A DNA stretch of 64,000 nucleotides from Bacteroidota bacterium (GCA_039821555.1 JBCBNX010000007.1:61356-125355); one strand, 5' to 3'. Counted from the first letter of the stretch, positions 16,908 to 25,128 are shown. A program made the numbers and translations. Notes: a model not told the origin generated them from the letters alone.

Positions 16908-17993
16908 CTATTCGAGCGCATCCGGGTCAAGGCCGAGAGCGCGGAGGACGCGCTCGACCTGCTCCTCGGTGGTGGTGCCGTCGATCAACCCCTGCTGCAT
17001 CTTCACGAGCCGCTCGCGCAGATCGAGCGTGATGGGAACGGAGGTACCGCCAGGGCGCACGAAACCGCCGTTGGTAGACCCGATGGGCGGCTCAGGCACT
17101 GGGGGCGGTTCGGCTGCTGGAGACGGATCAGCGGCGGAGAGTGGTAGCAGGTCGGGCGAGAGGCCCGCGTTCTCGACGTACTGACGGGCCTGCTCCTCGG
17201 TGAATCGCCCGTCGGCAAGCCTCTGGCTGGCAAAGTCGAGGACGGCCTCGGGGTCCTTGACGCGACTGCGCTGCGTGGCGAGGGCTCCGGCGGCATCGCC
17301 TTGGCGTCGCTCGGTGCGAGCTTCGAGGGGCCGGAGGGTGCGCTCGGTCTCGGCCTGCTCGCTCGTGAGGACGGTGCGTGCCTCCACAAGGCCGGTGTCG
17401 GCGTCGGTCTTCCTGACTCGCGCCTGCACGTCGGGGCGCTTTCCGTAGAGGTCTTCGCGGAGCGTGAGGAGGTCCTCGTCGGCCTGGGCGCGCTGCTCGA
17501 TGAGGAGCTGGTCGCCTTGCAGGCCGTAGTGCTTCAGGAGCAACTGGCGCTCGTGCTCGAAGCTCCCTGACAACTGCTCGCGCATGGCCTCCATCTCAGC
17601 CTCGGCCATGCTCATACGCTGGCCCTCGAATGCCTGCGCGCCACGGGCCACGCCCACACCGAGGTTGCCCACGCCGACGTTGCCCGAGAGCCCGCCGATC
17701 AGTCCGACAGCCGCCCCGCCCAACTGAAGAGCGAGCGCCGCACGCGACGGCCTCAGTCCTGCTCGGTCAATCCGGGCGCGGAGGTCTTCGCGCTCGTCGC
17801 GCGTTCGCTCGATGGCGTCGGCGTAGGGCGACCCACCCGGCGCACGGGCGATCCCTGCGAACAGCCCGCCGTCGAACACCGATCGGTTGGGGGTATCCTT
17901 GGCCGCTGGCACCTTGGGAGGGCGCGGTTTCATGCCGCTGTAGCGTGGCGGAGGGTCTGTCGTTGGAACGCCTGCCGTTGGGTAAGGAAACAT
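16908..17993 (-). CDS. phage-type virion-interior-like protein
   Basis: 361 residues. After a Pro-rich N terminus comes a helical region with a glycine-rich hydrophobic patch (LQLGGAAVGLIGGLSGNVGVGNL, about 90-112). A long charged, probably coiled-coil stretch follows (about 120-250, AEAEMEAMREQLSGSFEHERQ). After a Pro-rich linker the C-terminal part ends in a short acidic helix pair (TTTEEQVERVLRALGLDPDALE). The glycine-zipper plus coiled-coil layout resembles internal core proteins of podovirus-like phages that precede the large ejection protein. Not confirmed by any specific motif. An internal Met at residue 21 (MKPRPPKVPA) is a possible alternative start. Confidence 0.65.
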   Translation of the reverse strand: MFPYPTAGVPTTDPPPRYSGMKPRPPKVPAAKDTPNRSVFDGGLFAGIARAPGGSPYADAIERTRDEREDLRARIDRAGLRPSRAALALQLGGAAVGLIGGLSGNVGVGNLGVGVARGAQAFEGQRMSMAEAEMEAMREQLSGSFEHERQLLLKHYGLQGDQLLIEQRAQADEDLLTLREDLYGKRPDVQARVRKTDADTGLVEARTVLTSEQAETERTLRPLEARTERRQGDAAGALATQRSRVKDPEAVLDFASQRLADGRFTEEQARQYVENAGLSPDLLPLSAADPSPAAEPPPVPEPPIGSTNGGFVRPGGTSVPITLDLRERLVKMQQGLIDGTTTEEQVERVLRALGLDPDALE

Positions 17994-18007
17994 GGCTCTC
18001 GTTGGAC

Positions 18008-18331
18008 TCAGTTGAAGGAAATCGGGTGCTGCAGTGATGTTGGCAGCGAGGGCGGCGGGGCCTCACCAGCGAGAACAGCGCGAACGCGATTCTCGACGAC
18101 GTGGAGAATCACGTCGTCACTCGCATGGTCGAAGTCGTCGGTGGGGCTGTTGGTCTCCAGACACACCCCCAAGATGTAGTTCCGCGCGTCCTGGACGAGT
18201 TCAGCATCGGTGGGCTTCTTGCCGTCAGAGACAACCTGATAGAGCTCGTAGATCGTGGGAAAGCGGACAGCGTAGGGCAGTCTGCGCCACGCCTCGCTGA
18301 ACGGCTCTGGCATACGTGAATCAGAGGACAT
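18008..18331 (-). CDS. hypothetical protein of the integrated element
   Basis: 107 residues, acidic, soluble, not recognised. Its first half reads RLPYAVRFPTIYELYQVVSDG, then a helix with many acidic residues (SPTDDFDHASDDVILHVVENR). Its start codon overlaps the end of the broken resolvase gene by 11 bp, so it was probably translated by coupling. It lies 14 bp upstream of the 361-aa gene in the same operon. No function can be assigned. Confidence 0.6.
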   Translation of the reverse strand: MSSDSRMPEPFSEAWRRLPYAVRFPTIYELYQVVSDGKKPTDAELVQDARNYILGVCLETNSPTDDFDHASDDVILHVVENRVRAVLAGEAPPPSLPTSLQHPISFN

Positions 18332-18854
18332 GGTCTTCGGTAGGCTTGGGGAAACGGCAGGCGGGAAGTGCGAGCACGGTGGCCACAGAGCGGCCTGCGA
18401 TGCAGCGCACGGCGTCGAGCGCGTGTTGGGAGGGTTCGCCGTGGGTCTGGACGTCGAAGTCTGGAAAGGCCATGCGGAAGGTCTCCAGCGTCCACTTCTT
18501 GCCCGACTTCCCGCGCGGGGTGTAGGTCAGGACCGGCACGCCACGAGCGAGCAGTCAGTCGATGAGAAGGCCCGTGGCTGCATCGACCTGCCCGACACCT
18601 CGGGCGATGCGGTCGCGTCCAGCCTTGCCGCGGTGGCGTGCGAACACGGGTAACTTTCTCGTGTCCTCGACAACGGCCGCACCGAACGTGTGGGCGTGGC
18701 TGTCGAGCCAGTCGAGGCCGTCATGGAGCGGGGCGTCGAAGACCTTGATGAGGACGCCGCGCTGCATCGTGGCGAAGCCTGCGCGGTCGGCACCGGGATC
18801 GACGCCGAGAAGCGCAGATCGAGTATCTGCGAGGTCGGGCTGAAGCGTACGCAT
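18321..18854 (-). pseudogene. RuvC-like Holliday junction resolvase interrupted by an in-frame TGA
   Basis: Two open segments in the same frame (18854 to 18558, and 18554 to 18321) are separated by a single TGA at 18555-18557. Joined, they give about 177 residues, the size of a RuvC-family resolvase. The first part has LLGVDPGADRAGFA (first catalytic Asp) and VVEDTRKLPVFARH (the E/D position). The second continues LLARGVPVLTYTPRGKSGKKW and ends with the HALDAVRCIAG motif (C-terminal Asp pair). The TGA follows GLLID and sits where Arg would fit: CGA to TGA is one C-to-T change. A GTG at 18539 could restart translation, giving two fragments. It starts 2 bp after the primase/helicase stop. Could be a dead gene, a sequencing error or readthrough. 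Confidence 0.7.
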
Positions 18855-18856
18855 GG

Positions 18857-21289
18857 TCAGAAGGGGGCTTCGGTAGATGGATCGAGGAGGCGCACCTCGG
18901 ATGGGTCGTAGCGGCCGACGCCGTAAGGCGGCTGACGCTCCTCGTGGTCGAGCCGCACGCGCACCCCTTTGATGGTCGAGAGCACCCTGCCGGGGCCGTC
19001 CGGCGTCTCGACGCGCGCGTTCACGGGGGGCTTCTCGACGCCAGCGGCAGACGAGGACGCGAGTGGATTCGGATCCGCTGTACCACTGTCCCACCCTGTC
19101 CCCTTCTCTCCCGCTGGGACGCCTAGACAATCGTAGGAACTCGACTTAGCTGTACCAGGAAGAGCAGGAGGCTTGAGAGCACCATCCCCATGCATAGGGG
19201 CAAGGGGGGAGCCTGGTACACCTATACTATCGCTCGTATTGCTTTTAGGTGTACCAACACCTGGAAGCGGGACAGGGTGGGACACCTGATCTGGGACAGC
19301 CAAGCGTCCTTCCTCCACGGCACTCTTTACCACGCGCTGTATTGTGGTCTTCGAAACGGAGAGCTTGAATGCAATATCCCGGTACGATAGCCCCTGCTCG
19401 CGCAAGGCCAGGATTCTGCTGTCCCGATGCATCTTCTCCGTAGAGCTCGGTGCTGCGAGGTGATCGGCCTCTTCGGCTGTACCGATCGGCCACAGTCCGA
19501 GAAAGCTCCCACGCTTCTCCAGCGTCAAGACGAGCACGTGTTCGGCCCCAAACACCTCTTCGGTGCTGCGCTGCTTGATCTGCTTGAGGTAGCGCTGTGC
19601 CGGATCTTTCGCGCTTCGCCCCAGGCCCACCATCGCGTCCACGAAGTTGGCGACGTGTGCTGAGCCTGCGAGGTCGTTGCGTGTGAGCGCGCGGGTGCCG
19701 TCGCGTTTCGGCGTGTGTCCGAGGATGAGAAGCGATAGGCTGTGCTCCCGCTTCATCCGGTAGAGCGCCCGCATTAGCGGGAGTGCGTCCTTCGCTTCCT
19801 GCGACTGCCTCGCGATGAAGGTGAGGTTGTCCACGACGACCACGCGCACGTCGTACGTCTCGACGGCCTCCTCGATGGCCTGCCGCACGGCGGCGTCGAA
19901 GTGGTCCTCGTCGGCGAGCGCGTCCGGGTCGATCTCGGCGCGCAGAAAGTTGGGGTGAAAGTGGTGCGGCTCGGTAAAGTCCTGCGAGTAGCGGCGCTCG
20001 AACTGCTTGCGCGACATTTCGAAATCGAGGTAGAGCACGCGCGTCGGCCCGGCCTCGCAGGGCAGACCCATCGCGCCAAAGCCCGACGCGATGCCGTCGG
20101 CGATCTGGACGGCACCGACGGACTTCCCGGCGTTGGTGCTGGAGAAGAGCACGGTGGTCTCCCCCTCGAACCAGAGCGGCCCCCAGAGCATCCGAGGGAT
20201 GGGTTCGAGCGCAGCGGCCTCCATCCACGTCGAGGCAGGACGCACGTCGAGCACGGGGCGCTTCGTCAGCGCCGCGGCAGCGCCTTCCTGCGTCTTCTGT
20301 CGGCGCTCTCGCGGAGTCTCATCGCCCCGCAGTCGTGCGTAGCGCTCGCGCAGCCAGTCCCGGTAGTGGAGCCCTTGAGCCTTCAGGAGGTTCACGAATG
20401 CGCCCGCCTGGCCCTGTCTCAGATCACGATTCCCTGGTGGGTAGTCTCCTCGCTCTCGTGATGGGCTCCACGACTCCATGAGACGGCGGACATCTTCGGC
20501 GCCGTGGCCGTTGTCCCCGCAAAACGCGATCAGGTTCGCGTACACGGACAGCCAGTAGTCGTAGTCCCCGGATGCAGCTGGTCTGCGGAGACAAGACAGC
20601 AGCGTAGCGATCTCGCCGAGCGTGAGCGGCACATCGTCGCCCATCGTCGGCACAGACTGCGCGGCGCGTGAGGCGGGAACCTCATTCGCCCCGGGTGCCA
20701 GCTCGACGGTGACAGGGAGCGCGTCAGGATTCGCTCGGAGGTCAGGGTCGTGTGAGACAAAGCAGAGTCGCGCTATGTCCTTGCACGCCTGGTCGAGGGA
20801 GGCTTCGGGGAAGAGCGCGAACACAACAGCGCACGCGGCCTTATGCTCGGCATCGTTGGCGGGTAGTCGACACTCGCCGGTGACAGGATCCACAACCTCG
20901 ACGCGGACGAGCGCCTTCACCCCCGTGCCAGAGACGGAAATCCAAGCCGCGTACACGTCCAGATGCCTGGCGAGCTTGTCTCTCAGCGCTGCGGGGTCCT
21001 CTACGTCATCGAAGTCAAGACATACGAAGCCGGAGGGTGTGAGGAGTGCGCCGTTCGCGCGGCGGCGGAATGTGCCGCTAAAGGCAGTAGCGGGAAGCGT
21101 GGCGATCTTCAGACGCTTGCGCTCCTCCTTCGTCCCGGCGGCACGCACGGCAGCCACGGGGTCAGCCCAGCGGCCGGCACGGATACCGTCGAGCACGGTC
21201 CCGACGGTGCCCTCGCCTACGTCGTGGGGGCGGTTGGCGCGGCGAAAGAGGCTCACGGCGGGCGAGCTCGTTACAGCGGCATCTTTCAT
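18857..21289 (-). CDS. primase/helicase-like replication protein (BT4734/VirE-type N domain, RecA-like ATPase, HTH)
   Basis: 810 residues. N-terminal BT4734/VirE-like domain at about 30-190 (GFVCLDFDDVED, WISVSGTGVKALVRVE), typical of primase-related proteins of mobile elements. Middle region (about 200-330) resembles primase-helicase linkers. A RepA/RecA-like ATPase follows, with Walker A SSTNAGKS (K389), LYLDFEMS, Walker B VVVVDNL (about 485) and the LGHTPK sensor strand. At about 620-655 is a helix-turn-helix (LREQGLSYRDIAFKLSVSKTTIQ), then a low-complexity linker and a C-terminal small beta domain. Likely starts or supports element DNA replication. The start at 21289 overlaps the upstream gene's stop (ATGA). 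An earlier Met at 21337 would add 16 residues. Confidence 0.82.
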   Translation of the reverse strand: MKDAAVTSSPAVSLFRRANRPHDVGEGTVGTVLDGIRAGRWADPVAAVRAAGTKEERKRLKIATLPATAFSGTFRRRANGALLTPSGFVCLDFDDVEDPAALRDKLARHLDVYAAWISVSGTGVKALVRVEVVDPVTGECRLPANDAEHKAACAVVFALFPEASLDQACKDIARLCFVSHDPDLRANPDALPVTVELAPGANEVPASRAAQSVPTMGDDVPLTLGEIATLLSCLRRPAASGDYDYWLSVYANLIAFCGDNGHGAEDVRRLMESWSPSRERGDYPPGNRDLRQGQAGAFVNLLKAQGLHYRDWLRERYARLRGDETPRERRQKTQEGAAAALTKRPVLDVRPASTWMEAAALEPIPRMLWGPLWFEGETTVLFSSTNAGKSVGAVQIADGIASGFGAMGLPCEAGPTRVLYLDFEMSRKQFERRYSQDFTEPHHFHPNFLRAEIDPDALADEDHFDAAVRQAIEEAVETYDVRVVVVDNLTFIARQSQEAKDALPLMRALYRMKREHSLSLLILGHTPKRDGTRALTRNDLAGSAHVANFVDAMVGLGRSAKDPAQRYLKQIKQRSTEEVFGAEHVLVLTLEKRGSFLGLWPIGTAEEADHLAAPSSTEKMHRDSRILALREQGLSYRDIAFKLSVSKTTIQRVVKSAVEEGRLAVPDQVSHPVPLPGVGTPKSNTSDSIGVPGSPLAPMHGDGALKPPALPGTAKSSSYDCLGVPAGEKGTGWDSGTADPNPLASSSAAGVEKPPVNARVETPDGPGRVLSTIKGVRVRLDHEERQPPYGVGRYDPSEVRLLDPSTEAPF

Positions 21290-21546
21290 AGCGCACCTCG
21301 ACTTGTACCAGCCTCTACCCCTGAGCGAAAGGCCCACGCCGTCCGGCGTCCCCCCCGCGCCATGCGAAAACCCGTGCGGCTCCCTACCTGCACGTCGGCG
21401 GGCGCTTTGGCCTGCCGCTGAGCACGGGGACAGAGGGCAGGCGGTCCGAACGTGAGCGCCAACACCTCGGCGTTGGTGAGATCGGGATTCTCAGCCAGCG
21501 CGGCGAGCGCGTGGTCGATGCCCCGGCGGAGTTCGTCACGCATCAT
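21286..21546 (-). CDS. small hypothetical protein between the HTH and replication genes
   Basis: 86 residues. The first 35 form a helical acidic segment (RDELRRGIDHALAALAENPDL); the rest is basic and less ordered. Its start overlaps the stop of the HTH gene and its stop overlaps the start of the primase/helicase gene (both ATGA-type), a tightly coupled cascade that supports it being translated. No family recognised. Confidence 0.5.
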   Translation of the reverse strand: MMRDELRRGIDHALAALAENPDLTNAEVLALTFGPPALCPRAQRQAKAPADVQVGSRTGFRMARGGRRTAWAFRSGVEAGTSRGAL

Positions 21547-21887
21547 GCTGCCCTCTTCGTCTTGCGCCTCGCACCTTGCTTCGACGACTTCGCCATGTCG
21601 CGCAGGTAGGCATCCACCGCGGCCGTCGTGAACCGGCGCTGCCCCTCGATCCAGAGCGGGCGCAGCTTGCCGCTCGACACGATGCGCTCGACGGTACGCT
21701 CGCCTACTTGGAGGCGGTCCGCGACCTGCTTCACTGTGAGGAGTTGATCGACGGGCTTGTCGAGTTGGAGGCTTAGCGCGTCGAGCTTTGCCGAGACAAC
21801 AGCGAGTTGGTCAGCTAGGCCAGCGAGGTCAGGACGTTCAGGCGCGGCGCTGTGGGGGCCTATGTGATCGCGTGGAGGGTCAGGCAT
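21543..21887 (-). CDS. MerR/excisionase-type helix-turn-helix protein
   Basis: 114 residues. A predicted coiled-coil stretch (LADQLAVVSAKLDALSLQLDK) is followed by a winged HTH of the excisionase/MerR type: LLTVKQVADRLQVGERTVER with IVSSGKLRPLWIEGQRRFT, then a basic tail (SSKQGARRKTKRAA). Such proteins bind DNA as regulators or initiation factors. The start at 21887 (MPDPPRDHIG) is preferred; a longer reading from 21980 would include the 21909-21948 inverted repeat. It is the first gene of the operon running down to 11872 and may regulate it or help the replication protein. Confidence 0.75.
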   Translation of the reverse strand: MPDPPRDHIGPHSAAPERPDLAGLADQLAVVSAKLDALSLQLDKPVDQLLTVKQVADRLQVGERTVERIVSSGKLRPLWIEGQRRFTTAAVDAYLRDMAKSSKQGARRKTKRAA

Positions 21888-21908
21888 GGCAGCGAGACGG
21901 GTAAACGC

Positions 21909-21948
21909 GAGAAAGGCACCCAACGCGCTACCGTAGGGTACCTTTCTC
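21909..21948 (-). promoter_or_regulatory. inverted repeat upstream of the replication operon
   Basis: GAGAAAGGCACCC (21909-21921) and GGGTACCTTTCTC (21936-21948) are 13-bp arms with one mismatch, spaced by 14 bp. They lie 22 bp upstream of the HTH start and could be an operator or a leader hairpin for the minus-strand operon. A tandem 10-bp direct repeat CAGCGTCGGT lies further out at 22101-22120. Confidence 0.5.
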
Positions 21949-22182
21949 TGGTCTGCGACCGCGCCGAGCAGAACGGTCATCAGGATACTTGGGGGTCGGC
22001 TCGCCGCCCTGTCACGGTCGGCGGTCGGTAGCGCGTGGGACTATGTACATGTAGATGCAGTTGAAGGCCGAATTACCAGAATCAGTACTGCACAGTCGTT
22101 CAGCGTCGGTCAGCGTCGGTGAATCCGGGAGAAGTTGAAAGCTCCTATCAACTCTGAATCAACTATCTGGGAGGATGGCTCG

Positions 22183-23007
22183 TCAGTGTGGATTGTAGCT
22201 ATCAACTTCGCCTCGCTTTTTTTCAGCGAGGATGTCATTCGCCCTCTCCTCAATCGCTCGCACGATGCGTGGCACGTATTTATCCTCTCGGCCTGTGTAG
22301 ACCTCGGGCCACTTCTTCGCCCACGCGATGATTGTGGCGGGAGTTACGCCTGCGTTTGTCGCGACGGCAGCGAAGAGCCCCTTAGGGTTGTCATACTCCC
22401 TTGTCTTCATCAGAGCGGAAGTCACAGCCCGCGCGTTCCGCTCGTCCGTTCTGGTATAATCGGTTGGACCCGTATTGCTCACATCGGGAGAGTCAGCGCC
22501 AACGGAAGCCCAACTATCGACAGCACGCTCGCTCGAATTGGGCAGGCCGACGGCCTGTTGCGCGAGGCTGAGTTCGGAAGCGCGAAGGTGTAGATGAGCG
22601 GTCCTGACTGCCGACTCAAACTCCTCCGCCGCCTTCTCCAGTCTTCCACGCAGCACGCGCGCCTCGCCTTGCATCCAGGAGGCTTCTGCGTGCTCTAGTT
22701 GGAGGAGAACCGTTGAGTGCTCGTCGAAATTCTTGCCTATGTGAAGAGCGGCAGAGCGATTCGCCGAAGCCTTCGCTGTCCACAGCGTCGAGAGTTCTTT
22801 AAGAGCACGTCGAACACTCATCAACTTGTCAATACGCATGCGGTCAAAACGGGCACCGGCACCGCGATAGACCTCGCTCTCAGCAGGGATCTCGCTGTAT
22901 CCGGCATCCGCCCACCGAGACCAATTGTGAGGGGTCCGGCTCGCCTCTCGTGCTGCGATGGTGTCGAGATAGACGACACATCCAAGTCTGTCTTCTTCCC
23001 CACTCAT
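22183..23007 (-). CDS. hypothetical protein with C-terminal HTH-like segment
   Basis: 274 residues, soluble, not assigned. The N-terminal half is helical with a long charged stretch (LLQLEHAEASWMQGEARVLRG and following, about 95-150). The C-terminal part has AVATNAGVTPATIIAWAKKW (about 220-240), which reads as a helix-turn-helix, and ends lysine-rich. The gene looks less GC-rich than its neighbours, consistent with recent transfer. It is divergent from the excisionase-like gene at 23087, a position often held by the element's repressor, so a regulatory role is plausible but unproven. Confidence 0.6.
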   Translation of the reverse strand: MSGEEDRLGCVVYLDTIAAREASRTPHNWSRWADAGYSEIPAESEVYRGAGARFDRMRIDKLMSVRRALKELSTLWTAKASANRSAALHIGKNFDEHSTVLLQLEHAEASWMQGEARVLRGRLEKAAEEFESAVRTAHLHLRASELSLAQQAVGLPNSSERAVDSWASVGADSPDVSNTGPTDYTRTDERNARAVTSALMKTREYDNPKGLFAAVATNAGVTPATIIAWAKKWPEVYTGREDKYVPRIVRAIEERANDILAEKKRGEVDSYNPH

Positions 23008-23086
23008 AGGTTGCTCGGCAAGGTTAAATGGTAGCGCACCGTGAAGCTACTGACCTATAGGTGACACCCCACAGTCAGTACCATCC

Positions 23087-23362
23087 ATGAAACCCTCTTT
23101 CCTCTCTCGCTCCATGCCCGACCTCGCCGCGCCGACGGCTCAGACACCGCTAGCCTCGGACCTCCTCCCCTACGATGAAGCAGCCCGCCTGAAAGGCTGC
23201 ATCCCCCAGACGCTCCGCAACGCCGCCCAACGCGGCGACGTGCGCGAGTACCGTATCGGACGCTCCTGTTTCGTGGTGCGAGACGACGCCTTCCGCGCCT
23301 TCGAGGTGCAGCAGACCGGGGGACGCCTCCACCGCGCGTACCAGGACGGACTGGAGGGCTGA
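23087..23362 (+). CDS. excisionase-like helix-turn-helix protein
   Basis: 91 residues with a DNA-binding domain of the excisionase (HTH_17) type: LLPYDEAARLKGCIPQTLRN then AAQRGDVREYRIGRSCFVVR, ending in a short charged tail. It ends 2 bp before the integrase start, so both are co-transcribed. By analogy with phage elements it should bend DNA at the attachment site and steer the recombinase towards excision. An internal Met at 23114 (MPDLAAP) is an alternative start. Confidence 0.75.
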   Translation: MKPSFLSRSMPDLAAPTAQTPLASDLLPYDEAARLKGCIPQTLRNAAQRGDVREYRIGRSCFVVRDDAFRAFEVQQTGGRLHRAYQDGLEG

Positions 23363-23364
23363 GG

Positions 23365-24591
23365 ATGGGTGTCTCGCTACGCAGGAAGCTCCGTGCCGAC
23401 GGCTCGCTCAAAGGGTACGCCGCCGTGTTCTACGACGCCGACCGCAGGCCGAAGCGCAAGGAACGCGCGCTTGGCACGCGCGACAAGCAGGCCGCGCGCT
23501 CGAAGCTCACGAAGCTGGAACGGGCGTGGGCCGCTGGCGACTTCGATCCGTGGGCAGAGCGTCCGAAGGAGGAGGGCGTGACGGTAGCGTCGGCCGTCGG
23601 GCGCTTTCTCGAAAACCGGGCACATCACTGTTCTCCCTCCACGCTGGCAACCTACGGGAGCATCCTCAACCCCTTCGCTCGCCAGCTTGCCCCAGCGTTC
23701 CCACTCTACGGCGTTGAGCCGCGCCACGTCGAGGCGTACCTCGCACTCCCCACGCCGAAGGGCACGCCCCGCAGCCCGGCCACCACGAAGAACCACGCCG
23801 ACCGCCTGCGCATCTTCTTCGCGTGGTGCGTCGAGGAGCGGCTCGTCGAGCGCTCGCCGATGCCGGAGCGACGCCGAGCACGCAGCCAGCAAGACCGCCG
23901 CGAAGAGGAGATCCCATTCCTGAGCGTGGACGACTTCGCGCGCCTCGTCACCTGCATTGAGGCCGACGCGGCCATGCAGCAGATGGAGGGCGGCAACCGC
24001 TGGCTGCTCGACGCGGTGCGCGTGGCAGTCGGCTCGGGTCTGCGCCTGGGAGAACTCGCCGCGCTTCGCTGGGGAGCCGTGGACTTCGACGCAGGCGTAC
24101 TCCACGTGCGCAACACCGACGACTTCACGACCAAGAGCGGCCGTAAGCGCCCCGTGCCCATCGTTGGCGAGGCCGCGCCGGTGCTCGAACGTCTCCACGC
24201 TGAGGCTTGCGCTAGCAGCCGGTCGGGCAAGCCCGGTGCTCGCACCCCCGTCCTCCGCGGTGCCACGGGGAAGGCGCTCGCCGGTGACTACGCCTCACGG
24301 CGCTTCCGGCACTACCGGCGTTTGTCGGGCCTTCCCGAAGCCCTCCGCTTCCACAGCCTCCGCCACACCTTCGCGAGCTGGTGGGTGCAGCGCGGCGGCG
24401 ACCTCTACCGGCTCAAGGAGATCATGGGCCACGCCGACCTCAAGACGACGATGAAGTACGCACACCTCCGCCCAGAGTCGCTCGTCGACGAAGCGCGGCG
24501 CATCTTCCCACCGATCGCTGTCTCGGCTGGCGTGCAGGAGCCTCAGGGCGGGCCGCACATGGGCCACCAAAGCAGGCAAGAAGTGGCATGA
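23365..24591 (+). CDS. int: tyrosine recombinase / integrase
   Basis: 408 residues. The N-terminal region contains an Arm-type basic segment (RRKLRADGSLKGYAAVFYDADRRPKRKER) and a core-binding SAM-like domain (about 70-165, VGRFLENRAHHCSPSTLATY). The catalytic domain carries R227 (GSGLRLGELAALRW), H330 and R333 (FHSLRHTF), H356 (GHADLKTT) and nucleophile Y365 (MKYAHL), so all active-site residues are present. It catalyses site-specific recombination between the tRNA-Ala attB and the element. It lies 82 bp from the right attachment repeat, with the excisionase-like gene just upstream. Confidence 0.95.
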   Translation: MGVSLRRKLRADGSLKGYAAVFYDADRRPKRKERALGTRDKQAARSKLTKLERAWAAGDFDPWAERPKEEGVTVASAVGRFLENRAHHCSPSTLATYGSILNPFARQLAPAFPLYGVEPRHVEAYLALPTPKGTPRSPATTKNHADRLRIFFAWCVEERLVERSPMPERRRARSQQDRREEEIPFLSVDDFARLVTCIEADAAMQQMEGGNRWLLDAVRVAVGSGLRLGELAALRWGAVDFDAGVLHVRNTDDFTTKSGRKRPVPIVGEAAPVLERLHAEACASSRSGKPGARTPVLRGATGKALAGDYASRRFRHYRRLSGLPEALRFHSLRHTFASWWVQRGGDLYRLKEIMGHADLKTTMKYAHLRPESLVDEARRIFPPIAVSAGVQEPQGGPHMGHQSRQEVA

Positions 24592-24673
24592 TCTGGCATG
24601 GATCGGCAGAGCCTGAGCGGCGAATAGAGCGCATACGGGCCGTTTCGAGGGGTGTAGCACCCCGCTCCCGACC

Positions 24674-24718
24674 CAATGGCATTGTAGAGGTCAGCGGTTC
24701 GAATCCGCTATGCTCCAC
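24674..24718. repeat. right attachment site (attR), 45-bp direct repeat
   Basis: Exact copy of the 3' part of tRNA-Ala (4979-5023), from the anticodon stem through the acceptor arm. It lacks the 5' half and cannot form a tRNA. It marks the right junction of the element, 82 bp after the integrase stop. Confidence 0.93.
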
Positions 24719-24723
24719 CCCGG

Positions 24724-24758
24724 AAACGGCCCGTACATCGCGTTCGGGCCGTTTTTTT
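24724..24758 (+). terminator. rho-independent terminator, presumably the original tRNA-Ala terminator
   Basis: AAACGGCCCG (24724-24733) pairs perfectly with CGGGCCGTTT (24745-24754), followed by a run of T (24752-24758). It lies six bases after attR, the position expected for the chromosomal terminator of tRNA-Ala before the element entered. The element brings a different hairpin at 5031-5075 to the other side. Confidence 0.85.
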
Positions 24759-25128
24759 GGGTACTGTAGATCGTCGCCGACCCCTTTGAGGCTGTACTGA
24801 GGTATTTCGGGAAGCGTCTGCCCTGGTTGTGCGCGCCTGCATCCTCGCCGCGGTTCGCTGGCACGCTGCCTTCTACGCCTGGATTGCCCAGTCCCGTGCG
24901 CTCGATGCCTGATTGGGGGCCGTAGACGCCCTCGTCTACGCCGTGTCGCACATAATTCGGAATTCTGCTGGGTCGACCACTGGCACCATTCGGGTAGGCC
25001 ATCACGGAATCGCCGCCCCCTCTTTTCCCGTTTGCCCACGTGCGAACCTGGGCCGTTTCTTTCCTGCTCTAGGCGTCGCTACAGATCGCCTCGACCCACT
25101 CAAGCGGCCCTCTACCCACCCCGTCCTC
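24759..25128. other. gene-free stretch right of the element
   Basis: About 370 bp with no convincing gene. A short hairpin (GTAGACG/CGTCTAC near 24925-24945) is present. The stretch must contain the promoter of the ECF sigma operon, but I cannot point to a clear promoter consensus. Confidence 0.5.

Larger units (their letters stand above)
4979..24718. mobile_element. tRNA-Ala-integrated element, about 19.7 kb
   Basis: Bounded by 45-bp direct repeats of the tRNA-Ala 3' part, with a tyrosine recombinase (23365-24591) and an excisionase-like HTH gene (23087-23362) beside the right end. It carries phage-type functions: a primase/helicase-like fusion, a RuvC-like resolvase (interrupted), a 1415-aa and a 361-aa protein resembling virion-interior proteins, HTH regulators and small orphans. 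It also carries a T9SS-exported nuclease as likely cargo. I see no capsid, portal, tail or large terminase gene, and no conjugation genes. It could be a decayed prophage or a phage satellite; the sequence does not decide. The integrase looks intact, so excision may still be possible. Confidence 0.9.

Noticed and set aside
24649..24663. GGGGTG/CACCCC hairpin between the integrase gene and attR
   Set aside because: Only six base pairs with a three-base loop and no T-run; too weak to call a terminator.
24691..25005. 104-codon minus-strand open frame between attR and the sigma gene
   Set aside because: It runs through the terminator hairpin and attR and has no domain; composition is unlike the neighbouring proteins.
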